Assembly: GCA_964020055.1 (NCBI GenBank)
Contig: OZ026533.1
Coordinates: 124,001 to 188,000, forward strand
Origin: G964020055 sp964020055
GTDB taxonomy: Bacteria > Pseudomonadota > Alphaproteobacteria > WRAU01 > Hepatincolaceae
Length of the DNA stretch: 64,000 nt
Direction of reading: 5' to 3'
Notes under the pieces: generated by a model
What the model was told of the DNA's origin: nothing
What the model saw: the letters and a program-made list of their open reading frames with translations, nothing else
The model's database searches: none
Translations under genes and position numbers: made by a program
Shown here: positions 1-7,630 of the stretch, in pieces
Position numbering within the stretch: the stretch's first letter is position 1
Layout of the letters: each line of letters starts with the position of its first letter

Positions 1-960
1 TTCTAATGGGTTAGGAGCAATAATAACAGGTAAACCTGTTGCTTTTGAAAGATAAGCATCTAAATTTCTAAGAAGACCACCACCTCCAGCTAAAACAATT
101 CCTTTTTCCATGATATCACCTACTAATTCTGGTGGAGTATTTTCTAAAGATGTTTTGCAAATATCTAAAATAGCTCTGATGCAACCTGATAATGCTTCTT
201 GTACATGGTCTTCTGTAATATAAATTTCCTTAGGAAATCCAGAAACAATATCTAATCCTTTTACAAGAACTTTAGCATCTGGATTCTTTTTTGTGATAAC
301 AGCACAACCAATAGTTTCTTTTATTCTTTGTGCGCTTGCTTCACCAATTATCATATTATGATGTTTTTTTATATAAGTTATAATAGCATCATCCATTTTA
401 TCGCCAGCAACTTTAGCACTTCTAGAGTAAACAATACCTCCCAGAGACATAACAGCAACTTCTGTAGTTCCACCACCAATATCAACAACCATAGAACCTA
501 TGGGTTCCATAACAGGTAAGCCAGCCCCGATAGCAGCAGCTATTGGTTCTTCTACTAAATAAACTTTATTTGCACCTGAGTTATAAGCTGAGTCTTGTAT
601 AGCTCTTCTTTCAACAGGGGTAGAGCCAGATGGTACACATACTAAAACTAGACAACGTTTTAAAAAGTTATAGCGATAAACTTTACGCATAAAATATTGT
701 ATCATTTGTTCTGCAACTTCAAAATCAGCTATAACTCCATCTTTTAAAGGACGTACAGCTGTAATATTATTTGCAGTTCTTCCAAGCATTTTTTTTGCTT
801 CCATTCCTACAGCAAGAACTTTATTTTGATTATCAACCCTGTGTAAAGCTACAACAGAAGGTTCATTCAACATTATTGTTTGCCCTTTGATATAAATTAA
901 GGTATTGGCTGTACCTAAATCTATGGCGATATTAACAAAAAATAAATCTTTAAATTTCAT
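1..960 (-). CDS. mreB: Rod-shape protein MreB (3' end beyond window)
   Basis: MreB is the bacterial actin that guides the elongation peptidoglycan synthesis complex at the inner face of the membrane. The reading frame begins with ATG at 958-960 and stays open to base 1, giving 320 codons; the last residues lie outside the window. Actin-fold nucleotide motifs are intact: AIDLGTANTLIY near residue 12 (phosphate 1), VVDIGGGTTEVAVM near residue 165 (phosphate 2) and VLAGGGGLLRN near residue 290 (adenosine). The partial length fits a family of about 345 residues. Its presence with a full mur set further right implies a rod-type or at least laterally growing wall. It points the same way as miaA, about 140 bases away, without an obvious terminator between them. 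I am very sure of the identity. Confidence 0.97.
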   Translation of the reverse strand, partial: MKFKDLFFVNIAIDLGTANTLIYIKGQTIMLNEPSVVALHRVDNQNKVLAVGMEAKKMLGRTANNITAVRPLKDGVIADFEVAEQMIQYFMRKVYRYNFLKRCLVLVCVPSGSTPVERRAIQDSAYNSGANKVYLVEEPIAAAIGAGLPVMEPIGSMVVDIGGGTTEVAVMSLGGIVYSRSAKVAGDKMDDAIITYIKKHHNMIIGEASAQRIKETIGCAVITKKNPDAKVLVKGLDIVSGFPKEIYITEDHVQEALSGCIRAILDICKTSLENTPPELVGDIMEKGIVLAGGGGLLRNLDAYLSKATGLPVIIAPNPLE

Positions 961-1098
961 GGAGAATATTCCTTATTCCAAAAATTAGATTGATAATACA
1001 AGACCTTTAATAATAGCAACAATAATAAATATTTAAAATAAATATTTTTCATTTGTTTTAAAAAAATATTGTATAAGTTATTTCATACAGATGTAATA

Positions 1099-2010
1099 TT
1101 AATCTATTATTTGAGTTTCTTTATCTTTAATTTGATTATTGAACCAGGTAATTTGTCTTTTAGCATAATTACGTGTTTTTTTCTGTATTATATTAATAGT
1201 ATCTTCAATAGAAAATGTATGGTTTAAATAATTTACTATATCTGTTGCACCTAATATTTTTTTTAAATATTGTTCGGCATTATCAATTATAGATATAGTA
1301 TTTTTGACTTCATCTATTGCACCATTTTTTATCATCAAGTGAGTTCTTTCATTAATATTATTATAAAGTTTATTTCTATCTTTATAAAGGTATAAATTAA
1401 TAAAATTACCGTTTATTATTTGTTTTTTTGGTAATTTTTGTAATTCTGAAAATGGAGTTTGTGTTGACAGATATACTTCGTATGCTCTGATTAGTCTTTG
1501 TGGATCTTGAAATTTATTAGTTGTCTCTGGATCTATTTTTTCAACTAATTTAAAAAATTCTTTTTCTCCAAGCTCTTCATATGTTCTTATAGACAAATGT
1601 TTATTTTTTAAATTTGATGGCATAGGGGATATACCATACAACAAAGAAGAAATATACATTCCACTTCCACCGACAACTATAGGTAATTTATTTTTTGCAA
1701 ATGCTGAATTTATTAAATCATTCACTAAAAGCAACCATTTTCCTACAGAAAAATCATCATTTATATTTAAAAAAGAATATAAAAAATGATCAATGTTTTC
1801 ATGATACTCAGGTATATTTGTTAAAGAGGAGCATTGTTTGTAAACCTGTGCACTATCTGCATTGATTATTACTCCATTATATTTTTCTGCATATTTTATT
1901 GCTACATCATTTTTACCCACAGCTGTAGGACCAAATATTACTAAAATATCTTTTTGTTTTAAATTTAGAAGTTTCATCATATTATTATATTTGATTAAAT
2001 GTTTTAACAT
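1099..2010 (-). CDS. miaA: tRNA dimethylallyltransferase MiaA
   Basis: MiaA transfers an isopentenyl group to A37 of tRNAs that read codons beginning with U. Visible motifs are a P-loop GPTAVGKND (residues 27-35), DSAQVY (52-57, the substrate-binding DSxQVY box) and GGSGMYISSLLYG near residue 115. Length is normal. The residue after the P-loop lysine is Asn34, where Ser or Thr is expected. The start is uncertain: ATG at 2010 leaves only 21 bases to the divergent trmL, while Met11 or Met12 (1980 or 1977) would leave room for promoters and place the P-loop at the usual distance from the N terminus. The divergent neighbour trmL modifies base 34 of i6A37-containing tRNAs in E. coli, so the two products are functionally linked. 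Confidence 0.95.
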   Translation of the reverse strand: MLKHLIKYNNMMKLLNLKQKDILVIFGPTAVGKNDVAIKYAEKYNGVIINADSAQVYKQCSSLTNIPEYHENIDHFLYSFLNINDDFSVGKWLLLVNDLINSAFAKNKLPIVVGGSGMYISSLLYGISPMPSNLKNKHLSIRTYEELGEKEFFKLVEKIDPETTNKFQDPQRLIRAYEVYLSTQTPFSELQKLPKKQIINGNFINLYLYKDRNKLYNNINERTHLMIKNGAIDEVKNTISIIDNAEQYLKKILGATDIVNYLNHTFSIEDTINIIQKKTRNYAKRQITWFNNQIKDKETQIID

Positions 2011-2031
2011 ATTTAAAAGTAAATTAAAATT

Positions 2032-2490
2032 ATGACAATAGCAATAGCATTATTTGAACCCGATATTCCTCAAAATACAGGCACAATACTTAGGCTTGTT
2101 GATTGCTTAAATTTAAAACTTCACATAATAGAACCCTGTGGTTTTATTTTCGGAGGATCTCATATGAGAAGAGCATCTATGGATTATTTACAAACTGCTG
2201 ATTATTTGAGGCATAGATCTTGGGAAGATTTTTTAGAATTTGTAAAATCAAATAGTTCTAGGTTAGTTATAGCGACAACAAAAACAGATACTGAATATTA
2301 TGATTTTACTTTCCAAAAAAATGATATTTTGCTATTTGGAAAAGAAAGTCAAGGGTTGCCTAAACACATACATGATTTTATAGATAAGAAAATTACAATA
2401 AAAATGAGACCCGAGAAAAGATCTTTAAATTTAGCTGTATCATGTGCTATGTTAGTATCAGAAGCATTAAGACAACTTAGAGAAATTTAA
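2032..2490 (+). CDS. trmL: tRNA (cytidine/uridine-2'-O-)-methyltransferase TrmL
   Basis: This is a minimal SPOUT-class methyltransferase of 152 residues, the usual TrmL length. TrmL 2'-O-methylates the wobble base of tRNA-Leu isoacceptors using S-adenosylmethionine. Seen in the sequence: the N-terminal PDIPQNTGTILR box, the LFGKESQGLPK motif near residue 102 and the C-terminal knot SLNLAVSCAMLVSEALRQ near residue 130. It is divergently arranged with miaA, 21 bases between the annotated start codons. In E. coli TrmL needs the isopentenyl group made by MiaA on A37, so shared regulation would make sense; that is inference. Confidence 0.95.
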   Translation: MTIAIALFEPDIPQNTGTILRLVDCLNLKLHIIEPCGFIFGGSHMRRASMDYLQTADYLRHRSWEDFLEFVKSNSSRLVIATTKTDTEYYDFTFQKNDILLFGKESQGLPKHIHDFIDKKITIKMRPEKRSLNLAVSCAMLVSEALRQLREI

Positions 2491-2630
2491 AATATTATTA
2501 TTAAAAAGGTCTTGTGTAAAAAATAATTTTAAATTATTATAGAGAGAGCAATATCAAAGTACATATGATCACTTTTATCTTGATTATATTTACCACTATT
2601 TGTTCACTTATTATGTAATATAGGTAGAAT

Positions 2631-3986
2631 ATGAAAAAAGTAGTTCATTTTATAGAAGCTTGGCGTGCTGGAGGAGCGGAAAGAGTAATCACAAGATTAT
2701 GCGATTACATGGTTAATGACTACGATGTTTATGTAGTAGTTTTAGAAACATATCACGATACTGCTATAAATCCTCATATTAAACTTATAGAAATTTATAA
2801 CTATGATAAGTTAAAAATATTTTTGGACTTAGTTAAGCCTGATATTTTTTTCACACATCAGTATTGGGGATTAACGCAATTCGATGTTATAACTATAGTT
2901 CAATCCTTTAATATTCCTATAGGTTTGATATATCATAACAGTTATGAACATACAAAATTAGATAATGATAAAGCAGCAAATATAAGAGTTCCATATTATA
3001 AAAGTTTAGATTCATTAATATGTTTGAATAAGGCTACAGCAGATAAATTCTTGAAAAATGATAATATAAAATCTATTGTTATCCATAACCCTTTAACGTT
3101 TGATATCCAATCTCAAATCACAAAAAGAGATATAGAAAAAAAAGATAAAAACTATATAATAGCAATTGGCAGATATAATGATACTGTAAAAAATTTATCA
3201 GGTGTTATAGAAATTTTTTCATATGTTTTAGAAAAAAATAATAATGCAGTTTTACACGTAGTAGGAGAATATAAAAAACATGTAGCTAATAAGTTATTAA
3301 AAAAATTTGCTATAAATCCAGAAAAGATAGTTTTTCATGGCCATACTACTAACGTAAGTCAGTATTTAAAAAAAGCAGGCATACTGTTACATGCAGCACT
3401 GAGAGAAGGAATGCCAATGGCTTTTTTAGAGGCAAAAGCCTACGGTATTCCTATAGTAGCAGCAAAATTTGATGGAATTGAGGAAGTTATAGAACACCAA
3501 AAAGATGGGTATATATATGATCAATTAGATTATAAAACTGCTGCTTCATATTTATTAACGTTGCTTGAAGAAAATACCAAATATAGTTCTTTTATTGAAA
3601 ATTCTTATAAAAATGCTACGAAATTTTCATTAGAAACAATAGGGCACAAATGGAATGAATTAATTAATGATTTAACCTCTAAAAATTCACCTCATCCAGA
3701 TTATGGCTTCAAAAAAAATTTATCAATGAATAGCTTAGTTTTGAATATATTAGAAAATCCTAATGATATATCGAACAATATACCTTTTTTTGAGAAAAAA
3801 AAGTTTGGGGTTTTGTATAAATACATGCAATACGATAGAAATATTAGAGTTCAAATATATAAACTTTTTAATATATTACCTGTTTTTATGAAGGAAACAC
3901 AAATATTCATAGAAAAAGATAAAAAAGTAAAAATCATAAAAATATGTCATATACCCATTAAAAAAAGGGTTTATTTATATGAATAA
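2631..3986 (+). CDS. GT-B glycosyltransferase, family 4 type
   Basis: A 451-residue glycosyltransferase of the GT-B fold, expected to add a sugar from a nucleotide-sugar donor to a cell-surface glycan at the cytoplasmic membrane face. The N-terminal domain carries an EAWRAGGAERV acceptor-side glycine loop. The C-terminal domain has IIAIGRYNDTVKNLSG near residue 173 and the E-x7-E type motif REGMPMAFLEAKAYGIP near residue 260, diagnostic for GT4-like retaining enzymes. About 100 residues follow the catalytic domains and end in a short KIIKICHIPIKK tail of the sort seen in some LPS glycosyltransferases. The acceptor cannot be named. The next gene, galE on the same strand, could supply UDP-galactose, and an acyltransferase gene follows, so a surface-glycan block is likely. 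Confidence 0.85.
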   Translation: MKKVVHFIEAWRAGGAERVITRLCDYMVNDYDVYVVVLETYHDTAINPHIKLIEIYNYDKLKIFLDLVKPDIFFTHQYWGLTQFDVITIVQSFNIPIGLIYHNSYEHTKLDNDKAANIRVPYYKSLDSLICLNKATADKFLKNDNIKSIVIHNPLTFDIQSQITKRDIEKKDKNYIIAIGRYNDTVKNLSGVIEIFSYVLEKNNNAVLHVVGEYKKHVANKLLKKFAINPEKIVFHGHTTNVSQYLKKAGILLHAALREGMPMAFLEAKAYGIPIVAAKFDGIEEVIEHQKDGYIYDQLDYKTAASYLLTLLEENTKYSSFIENSYKNATKFSLETIGHKWNELINDLTSKNSPHPDYGFKKNLSMNSLVLNILENPNDISNNIPFFEKKKFGVLYKYMQYDRNIRVQIYKLFNILPVFMKETQIFIEKDKKVKIIKICHIPIKKRVYLYE

Positions 3987-4109
3987 GTAAAAATTAGTTT
4001 TATACACATTAGTAATTTTATAGTATTTATAGAATGTATATATAATTTGAAATATCTTTTTATGAGATTTATAAGTATCAATAAGTAAAACAAAACAATA
4101 GGTAAACAA

Positions 4110-5093
4110 ATGTACAATAATGTTTTAGTTACAGGTGGAGCTGGTTATGTAGGCTCTCAAACTTGTAAATTGTTAAAAAAACAGGGGTATAATCCAGTAG
4201 TTTTTGATAATTTAGAAACTGGCTTAAAATCTAATGTAAAATGGGGTGAATTTTTTCAAGGAGATTTACGTAATATAGAAGAAATAGATGCATGTATAAA
4301 AAAAGTTATGCCTATATGTGTTATACATTGTGCAGCCTATTTAAATGTTTTTGAATCAATTAACAAACCAGGAGAATACTTTAATAATAATGTTTTAGGA
4401 ACATTGAATTTATTAAACTCAATGGTCAATCATAATATAAAACATATTGTTTTTTCATCAACTTGTGCTGTATATGGTAATGTCACTAAACTACCTATCC
4501 TTGAAGATTCACCAATCAATCCATTAACCCCTTATGCTAGTAGCAAATTTGCAGCTGAACAATTGATAAAGTCTTATGATGCTGCTTACGGAATCAAAAG
4601 TGTTATTTTACGTTATTTTAATGTAGCAGGTGCGGATGAAGATATAGAAGTAGGACCTGATCTATCTCATCCTTATCATTTGATAAATGTAGCAGTTAAA
4701 TTAGCTATAGGACTAAAAGACAAAATGTATATATTTGGTGATGATTATTCAACTAAAGATGGAACCTGTATACGAGACTATATCCATAATACTGATTTAG
4801 CTAAAGCTCATTTGTTATCATTAGAATATTTAAATAAAGGAAATAAGAGTAATTTATTTAATTTAGGTAGTAAAAAAGGATATACTGTAAAAGAAGTACT
4901 TTCATCATTGGAAAAAATTTGTAATAAAAAATTGAATATAGAAGTCACTTCTAGAAGAGAAGGCGACCCAGTTTCTTTAGTTGCAACGACAAATAAAATT
5001 GAAGAATTTTTAAATTGGAAAGCAGATTATACTAATATTGATAATATTATAAAAACGGCATATGATTTTGCTCAAAATTATAAATATCATTAA
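4110..5093 (+). CDS. galE: UDP-glucose 4-epimerase
   Basis: GalE interconverts UDP-glucose and UDP-galactose (some homologues also the N-acetylated forms) using bound NAD. The 327 residues show the extended SDR signature: the Rossmann loop TGGAGYVGS at residues 8-16, HCAAYLNVFES near 75, the catalytic serine-threonine segment SSTCAVYG near 120 and the YASSK active-site Tyr/Lys near 142-146, followed by LRYFNVAGAD. It lies 123 bases after the glycosyltransferase gene on the same strand and is followed by a strong hairpin terminator at 5122-5162, which closes this unit. Whether it prefers GlcNAc or Glc substrates cannot be read here. Confidence 0.94.
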   Translation: MYNNVLVTGGAGYVGSQTCKLLKKQGYNPVVFDNLETGLKSNVKWGEFFQGDLRNIEEIDACIKKVMPICVIHCAAYLNVFESINKPGEYFNNNVLGTLNLLNSMVNHNIKHIVFSSTCAVYGNVTKLPILEDSPINPLTPYASSKFAAEQLIKSYDAAYGIKSVILRYFNVAGADEDIEVGPDLSHPYHLINVAVKLAIGLKDKMYIFGDDYSTKDGTCIRDYIHNTDLAKAHLLSLEYLNKGNKSNLFNLGSKKGYTVKEVLSSLEKICNKKLNIEVTSRREGDPVSLVATTNKIEEFLNWKADYTNIDNIIKTAYDFAQNYKYH

Positions 5094-5121
5094 TCATCAA
5101 GTAAGCTATACATATAACTGT

Positions 5122-5162
5122 AAAAAATATATATTATCTTCGGGTAATATATATTTTTTTTT
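5122..5162. terminator. Strong bidirectional Rho-independent terminator with UUCG loop
   Basis: A 17-bp stem (5122-5138 with 5143-5159) closed by a TTCG tetraloop at 5139-5142, with one G-T wobble. The plus-strand copy ends in a run of T to 5162 and would stop galE transcription. The A-run on the left arm becomes a T-run on the minus strand, so it also fits the tRNA-Phe gene at 5186-5261 transcribed towards it. Confidence 0.85.
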
Positions 5163-5185
5163 ATATGAAACAGTAAGAGTTAAAA

Positions 5186-5261
5186 TGGTGCCACAAGGCG
5201 GACTTGAACCGCCGACACAAAGATTTTCAGTCTTCTGCTCTACCAACTGAGCTATTGCGGC
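5186..5261 (-). tRNA. tRNA-Phe (anticodon GAA), copy 1
   Basis: A 76-base cloverleaf read on the minus strand: acceptor GCCGCAA pairing with TTGTGGC, D arm GCTC/GAGC, anticodon loop CTGAAAA with anticodon GAA, T arm GGCGG-TTCAAGT-CCGCC, discriminator A and an encoded CCA. It has its own promoter at 5276-5304. It is nearly identical to the copy at 6519-6594; the only differences are the compensated acceptor pair A-T versus G-C at the foot of the stem. The acyltransferase gene lies between the two copies. Confidence 0.97.
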
Positions 5262-5275
5262 ATTTTTAGAACCAT

Positions 5276-5304
5276 ATTATAAAGTAATAATATGGTTATG
5301 TCTA
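5276..5304 (-). promoter_or_regulatory. Promoter of tRNA-Phe copy 1
   Basis: On the minus strand: -35 box TAGACA (5299-5304), 17-base spacer and -10 box TATAAT (5276-5281), 14 bases ahead of the tRNA 5' end. The same boxes with the same spacing and the same distance precede tRNA-Phe copy 2. A 10-bp inverted repeat (5271-5280 with 5287-5296) overlaps the -10 box and spacer here only. Confidence 0.7.
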
Positions 5305-5322
5305 TAAATCACAAATAAAATA

Positions 5323-6501
5323 TTAATAATTTAGCTTTATTTTTTTACCAAAATTTACAAATGGTATTTCTATTAACTTATAAGTTACTGATGATACTAA
5401 AGTTATCAATAAAAATGTAAGAGGACATATATAAATATAAGTACTGCTATGTAAGACTGCTTTACCAGAAGGTTTAATAATATCATTCATAAGCAGATTA
5501 TAAACCGAATAAAATACTAGCCCATGCATAATATATATACTATATGAAATATTACCTAATCGTATAAAACCCTTCAATTTTAAAATACCAAACCCACTAG
5601 CCCCTTTCAATAGTGACGTGAAGAGTATAATCAATAAGATATTGCTAGGAGAATACACACTATACAGGGTAGGTTGTAAAAACATTAGAGATAGCATACT
5701 AAAAACAAAAAATATTTCATAATAAACGGGTTTTAAATTAATTTTTTTACTAAATTCATAAGAAAAAATTCCAAGAAAAAATAATAAATTACAAGATACA
5801 CTTAATGGACCTGTAAAAGCTATATTTTGTATTGGTAGTACTTGAGTAATATAAATACCTATAAATAAAAATATCATAGAAGATTGGAAAGCATTTTTTC
5901 TGAATAAATATAATAATGGTAAAGAAAAATAAAAGCCCCATTCAAATACTAAAGTCCAATGGACACCAGAAGTTAGTTTCCAAGCAGAAGTAAAATTATT
6001 GATACTATGAGTGGTTTGGATATACTGTATACCTGCAGTAAACCAATGTAATAAAGAAGGATTAAAAGCGTCCCAACTGAATTTAGAATAAAAAAGAAGT
6101 ACAAGAATAATAATTATGATAGAATTAAAAAAACATACAGGAACAATTCTAAAAATTCTATCTTTCAGCAAATCAATCCAGTAAACATTGTCATTTTCTG
6201 ATATTTTTTTCCAAAATAAAAAACCTGTAATCATAAAAAATATAGATACTCCAATACCGCCTAAATATTCGGATGAATAATAATTATGCTGAGAAATGCC
6301 AGTTTTTATAAAAGTATACATACTTACACTATGTCCACCAAGAACAAATAAACAGCACCAAGATCTTATAGAAGTAATATTATTTAACTTTTTTATTTTA
6401 GGTTCATCTAAATACTTAAAGAAGGGAAGAGAAAATATAAATCCAAGTAATAAAATAATTAATGTTACGTATAAGTATTGATTACTATAAATCCAGTTCA
6501 T
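5323..6501 (-). CDS. Acyltransferase family 3 membrane protein
   Basis: A 392-residue polytopic membrane protein of the acyltransferase-3 family, which O-acetylates or otherwise acylates sugars of LPS, O-antigen or peptidoglycan. About ten hydrophobic segments are visible. Family signatures are the catalytic-type SIRSWCCLFVLGGHS near residue 46 (Arg ... His) and FFMITGFLFWKK near residue 89. It lies between two tRNA-Phe genes on the same strand: its ATG at 6499-6501 is only 17 bases after the encoded CCA end of the upstream tRNA, so it is probably co-transcribed with that tRNA and freed by tRNA 3' processing. There is only a weak ribosome-binding site (GAGA). The substrate is unknown; nearby galE and the glycosyltransferase suggest a surface glycan. 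Confidence 0.88.
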   Translation of the reverse strand: MNWIYSNQYLYVTLIILLLGFIFSLPFFKYLDEPKIKKLNNITSIRSWCCLFVLGGHSVSMYTFIKTGISQHNYYSSEYLGGIGVSIFFMITGFLFWKKISENDNVYWIDLLKDRIFRIVPVCFFNSIIIIILVLLFYSKFSWDAFNPSLLHWFTAGIQYIQTTHSINNFTSAWKLTSGVHWTLVFEWGFYFSLPLLYLFRKNAFQSSMIFLFIGIYITQVLPIQNIAFTGPLSVSCNLLFFLGIFSYEFSKKINLKPVYYEIFFVFSMLSLMFLQPTLYSVYSPSNILLIILFTSLLKGASGFGILKLKGFIRLGNISYSIYIMHGLVFYSVYNLLMNDIIKPSGKAVLHSSTYIYICPLTFLLITLVSSVTYKLIEIPFVNFGKKIKLNY

Positions 6502-6518
6502 ATTATCTCAGAAGTTGA

Positions 6519-6594
6519 TGGTGCCACAGGGCGGACTTGAACCGCCGACACAAAGATTTTCAGTCTTCTGCTCTACCAACTGAGCTACTGCGGC
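6519..6594 (-). tRNA. tRNA-Phe (anticodon GAA), copy 2
   Basis: A 76-base tRNA on the minus strand: acceptor GCCGCAG paired with CTGTGGC, anticodon loop CTGAAAA (GAA), T arm GGCGG/CCGCC, discriminator A and encoded CCA. Apart from one compensated acceptor base pair it matches copy 1 at 5186-5261. It is driven by a consensus-like promoter at 6609-6637 and is followed after 17 bases by the acyltransferase start codon. Confidence 0.97.
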
Positions 6595-6608
6595 TTTACG
6601 ACTTGATT

Positions 6609-6637
6609 ATTATAAGATAAATATATTTTTATGTCTA
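6609..6637 (-). promoter_or_regulatory. Promoter of tRNA-Phe copy 2 and acyltransferase
   Basis: On the minus strand: -35 TAGACA (6632-6637), 17-base spacer and -10 TATAAT (6609-6614), 14 bases before the tRNA. No other promoter fits in the 17 bases between tRNA and acyltransferase, so this one probably drives both. Confidence 0.7.
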
Positions 6638-7388
6638 TATATTTTTACATTACTGGGTTTTTTATTAACCGATTTTCAGATGCAGTAATAATATATTAAA
6701 GTAAGGATGATAAAATAAGTATAGTTACTTATTTTTATAATTTTTTTTCAATATAAATTAAGAAATTTGAACTATTATCAAACTATTTTGTATCATAACA
6801 AATGCTATACTTATAATTATCAAAGAAAATATATCGTATAAATATTGGTTTTAATTTTTATCTTTAGCTTTATCTTTATCTTAATATATGAATTTAAAAT
6901 AAAAATATAGTAACAATCTACTATATACAGTAGTATAAAAAAAATTGAAATTATTTATGTTTACACTATATATATAATAAAAACTAAACTTGATTAAATT
7001 GCTTATAATAATTGGATACAATGCTTTATTTTTGTGAATATTAAAATACAGATATTCATTAGATAGTAATATGTAAAACTTATTATATTAAAATAATAAT
7101 TACTTCAAAAAAACTAAAAGTAACTATTTTCTAACAAAGAATCATATTATTTGAATTAAGGGTAATAGAGGTGTTACTAAAAATGAATACAGCAGTAAAT
7201 ATATAAGTTTTTTGACATTATTATCCTGACCACTTCTGATTGAAAGTAAGGTTTAAGAAATTTGAACTATTATTAGTAGTAATTAATATAAATATTTAAT
7301 TGAAATTGCAAAAAAAACACATAGATTAGGACTAATTTATACCAATCTTTAAAAGTGGTTTTATATAATGTATTTAGATATTATATTT
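6638..7388. other. Gene-free AT-rich stretch
   Basis: About 750 bases without a supportable reading frame on either strand and without an RNA gene that I can recognise. The only structure seen is a 21-bp exact direct repeat, at 6758-6778 and 7253-7273 (it contains TTAAGAAATTTGAACTATTA). The stretch may be the remains of a decayed gene; a short frame near 7180 stops after about a dozen codons. No function can be proposed. Confidence 0.6.
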
Positions 7389-7607
7389 TTATATTTTTTC
7401 TATAGGGATATTTTCTGAGTTTGTTTTTTCGGGAAGGTTATCTAATTGTTCGATCATATCATAATCGTATTCTTGGGTTTCTATAGTATAATTGCCAGAC
7501 AGCCAATTATATAAATCTATATCTGCACATCTTTTAGAACAAAAGGGAGAATGTATATTTTCTAAATTTAATTGAGAGTGTGATTTTGAACAAATGGGAC
7601 ATTTCAT
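7389..7607 (-). CDS. yacG: DNA gyrase inhibitor YacG (zinc-binding)
   Basis: A 72-residue zinc protein of the YacG family; in E. coli YacG binds GyrB and blocks gyrase. The Cys4 zinc site is complete: CPIC at residues 3-6 and FCSKRC near residues 22-27, followed by the family signature ADIDLYNWLSGNY. The acidic C-terminal tail is typical. The ATG is preceded by AAGGAG nine bases upstream, a strong ribosome-binding site. It is the last gene of the murA-infA-maf-RNase E/G-yacG row, the usual alphaproteobacterial order, 23 bases after its neighbour. Confidence 0.93.
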   Translation of the reverse strand: MKCPICSKSHSQLNLENIHSPFCSKRCADIDLYNWLSGNYTIETQEYDYDMIEQLDNLPEKTNSENIPIEKI

Positions 7608-7630
7608 AATGTGGTCTCCTTTATATAACT

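Noticed and set aside
328..519. 63-residue plus-strand frame
   Set aside because: It is a shadow inside mreB, whose minus-strand frame is fully conserved.
1027..1047. AAATATTTA/TAAATATTT hairpin between mreB and miaA
   Set aside because: It is all A and T, has a 3-base loop and no T-run in the direction of the genes; likely chance.
5062..5250. 62-residue plus-strand frame ending in GGLEPPTQRFSVFCSTN
   Set aside because: It is the antisense of tRNA-Phe copy 1 plus the galE end and terminator; this peptide is a well-known false product of tRNA-Phe loci.
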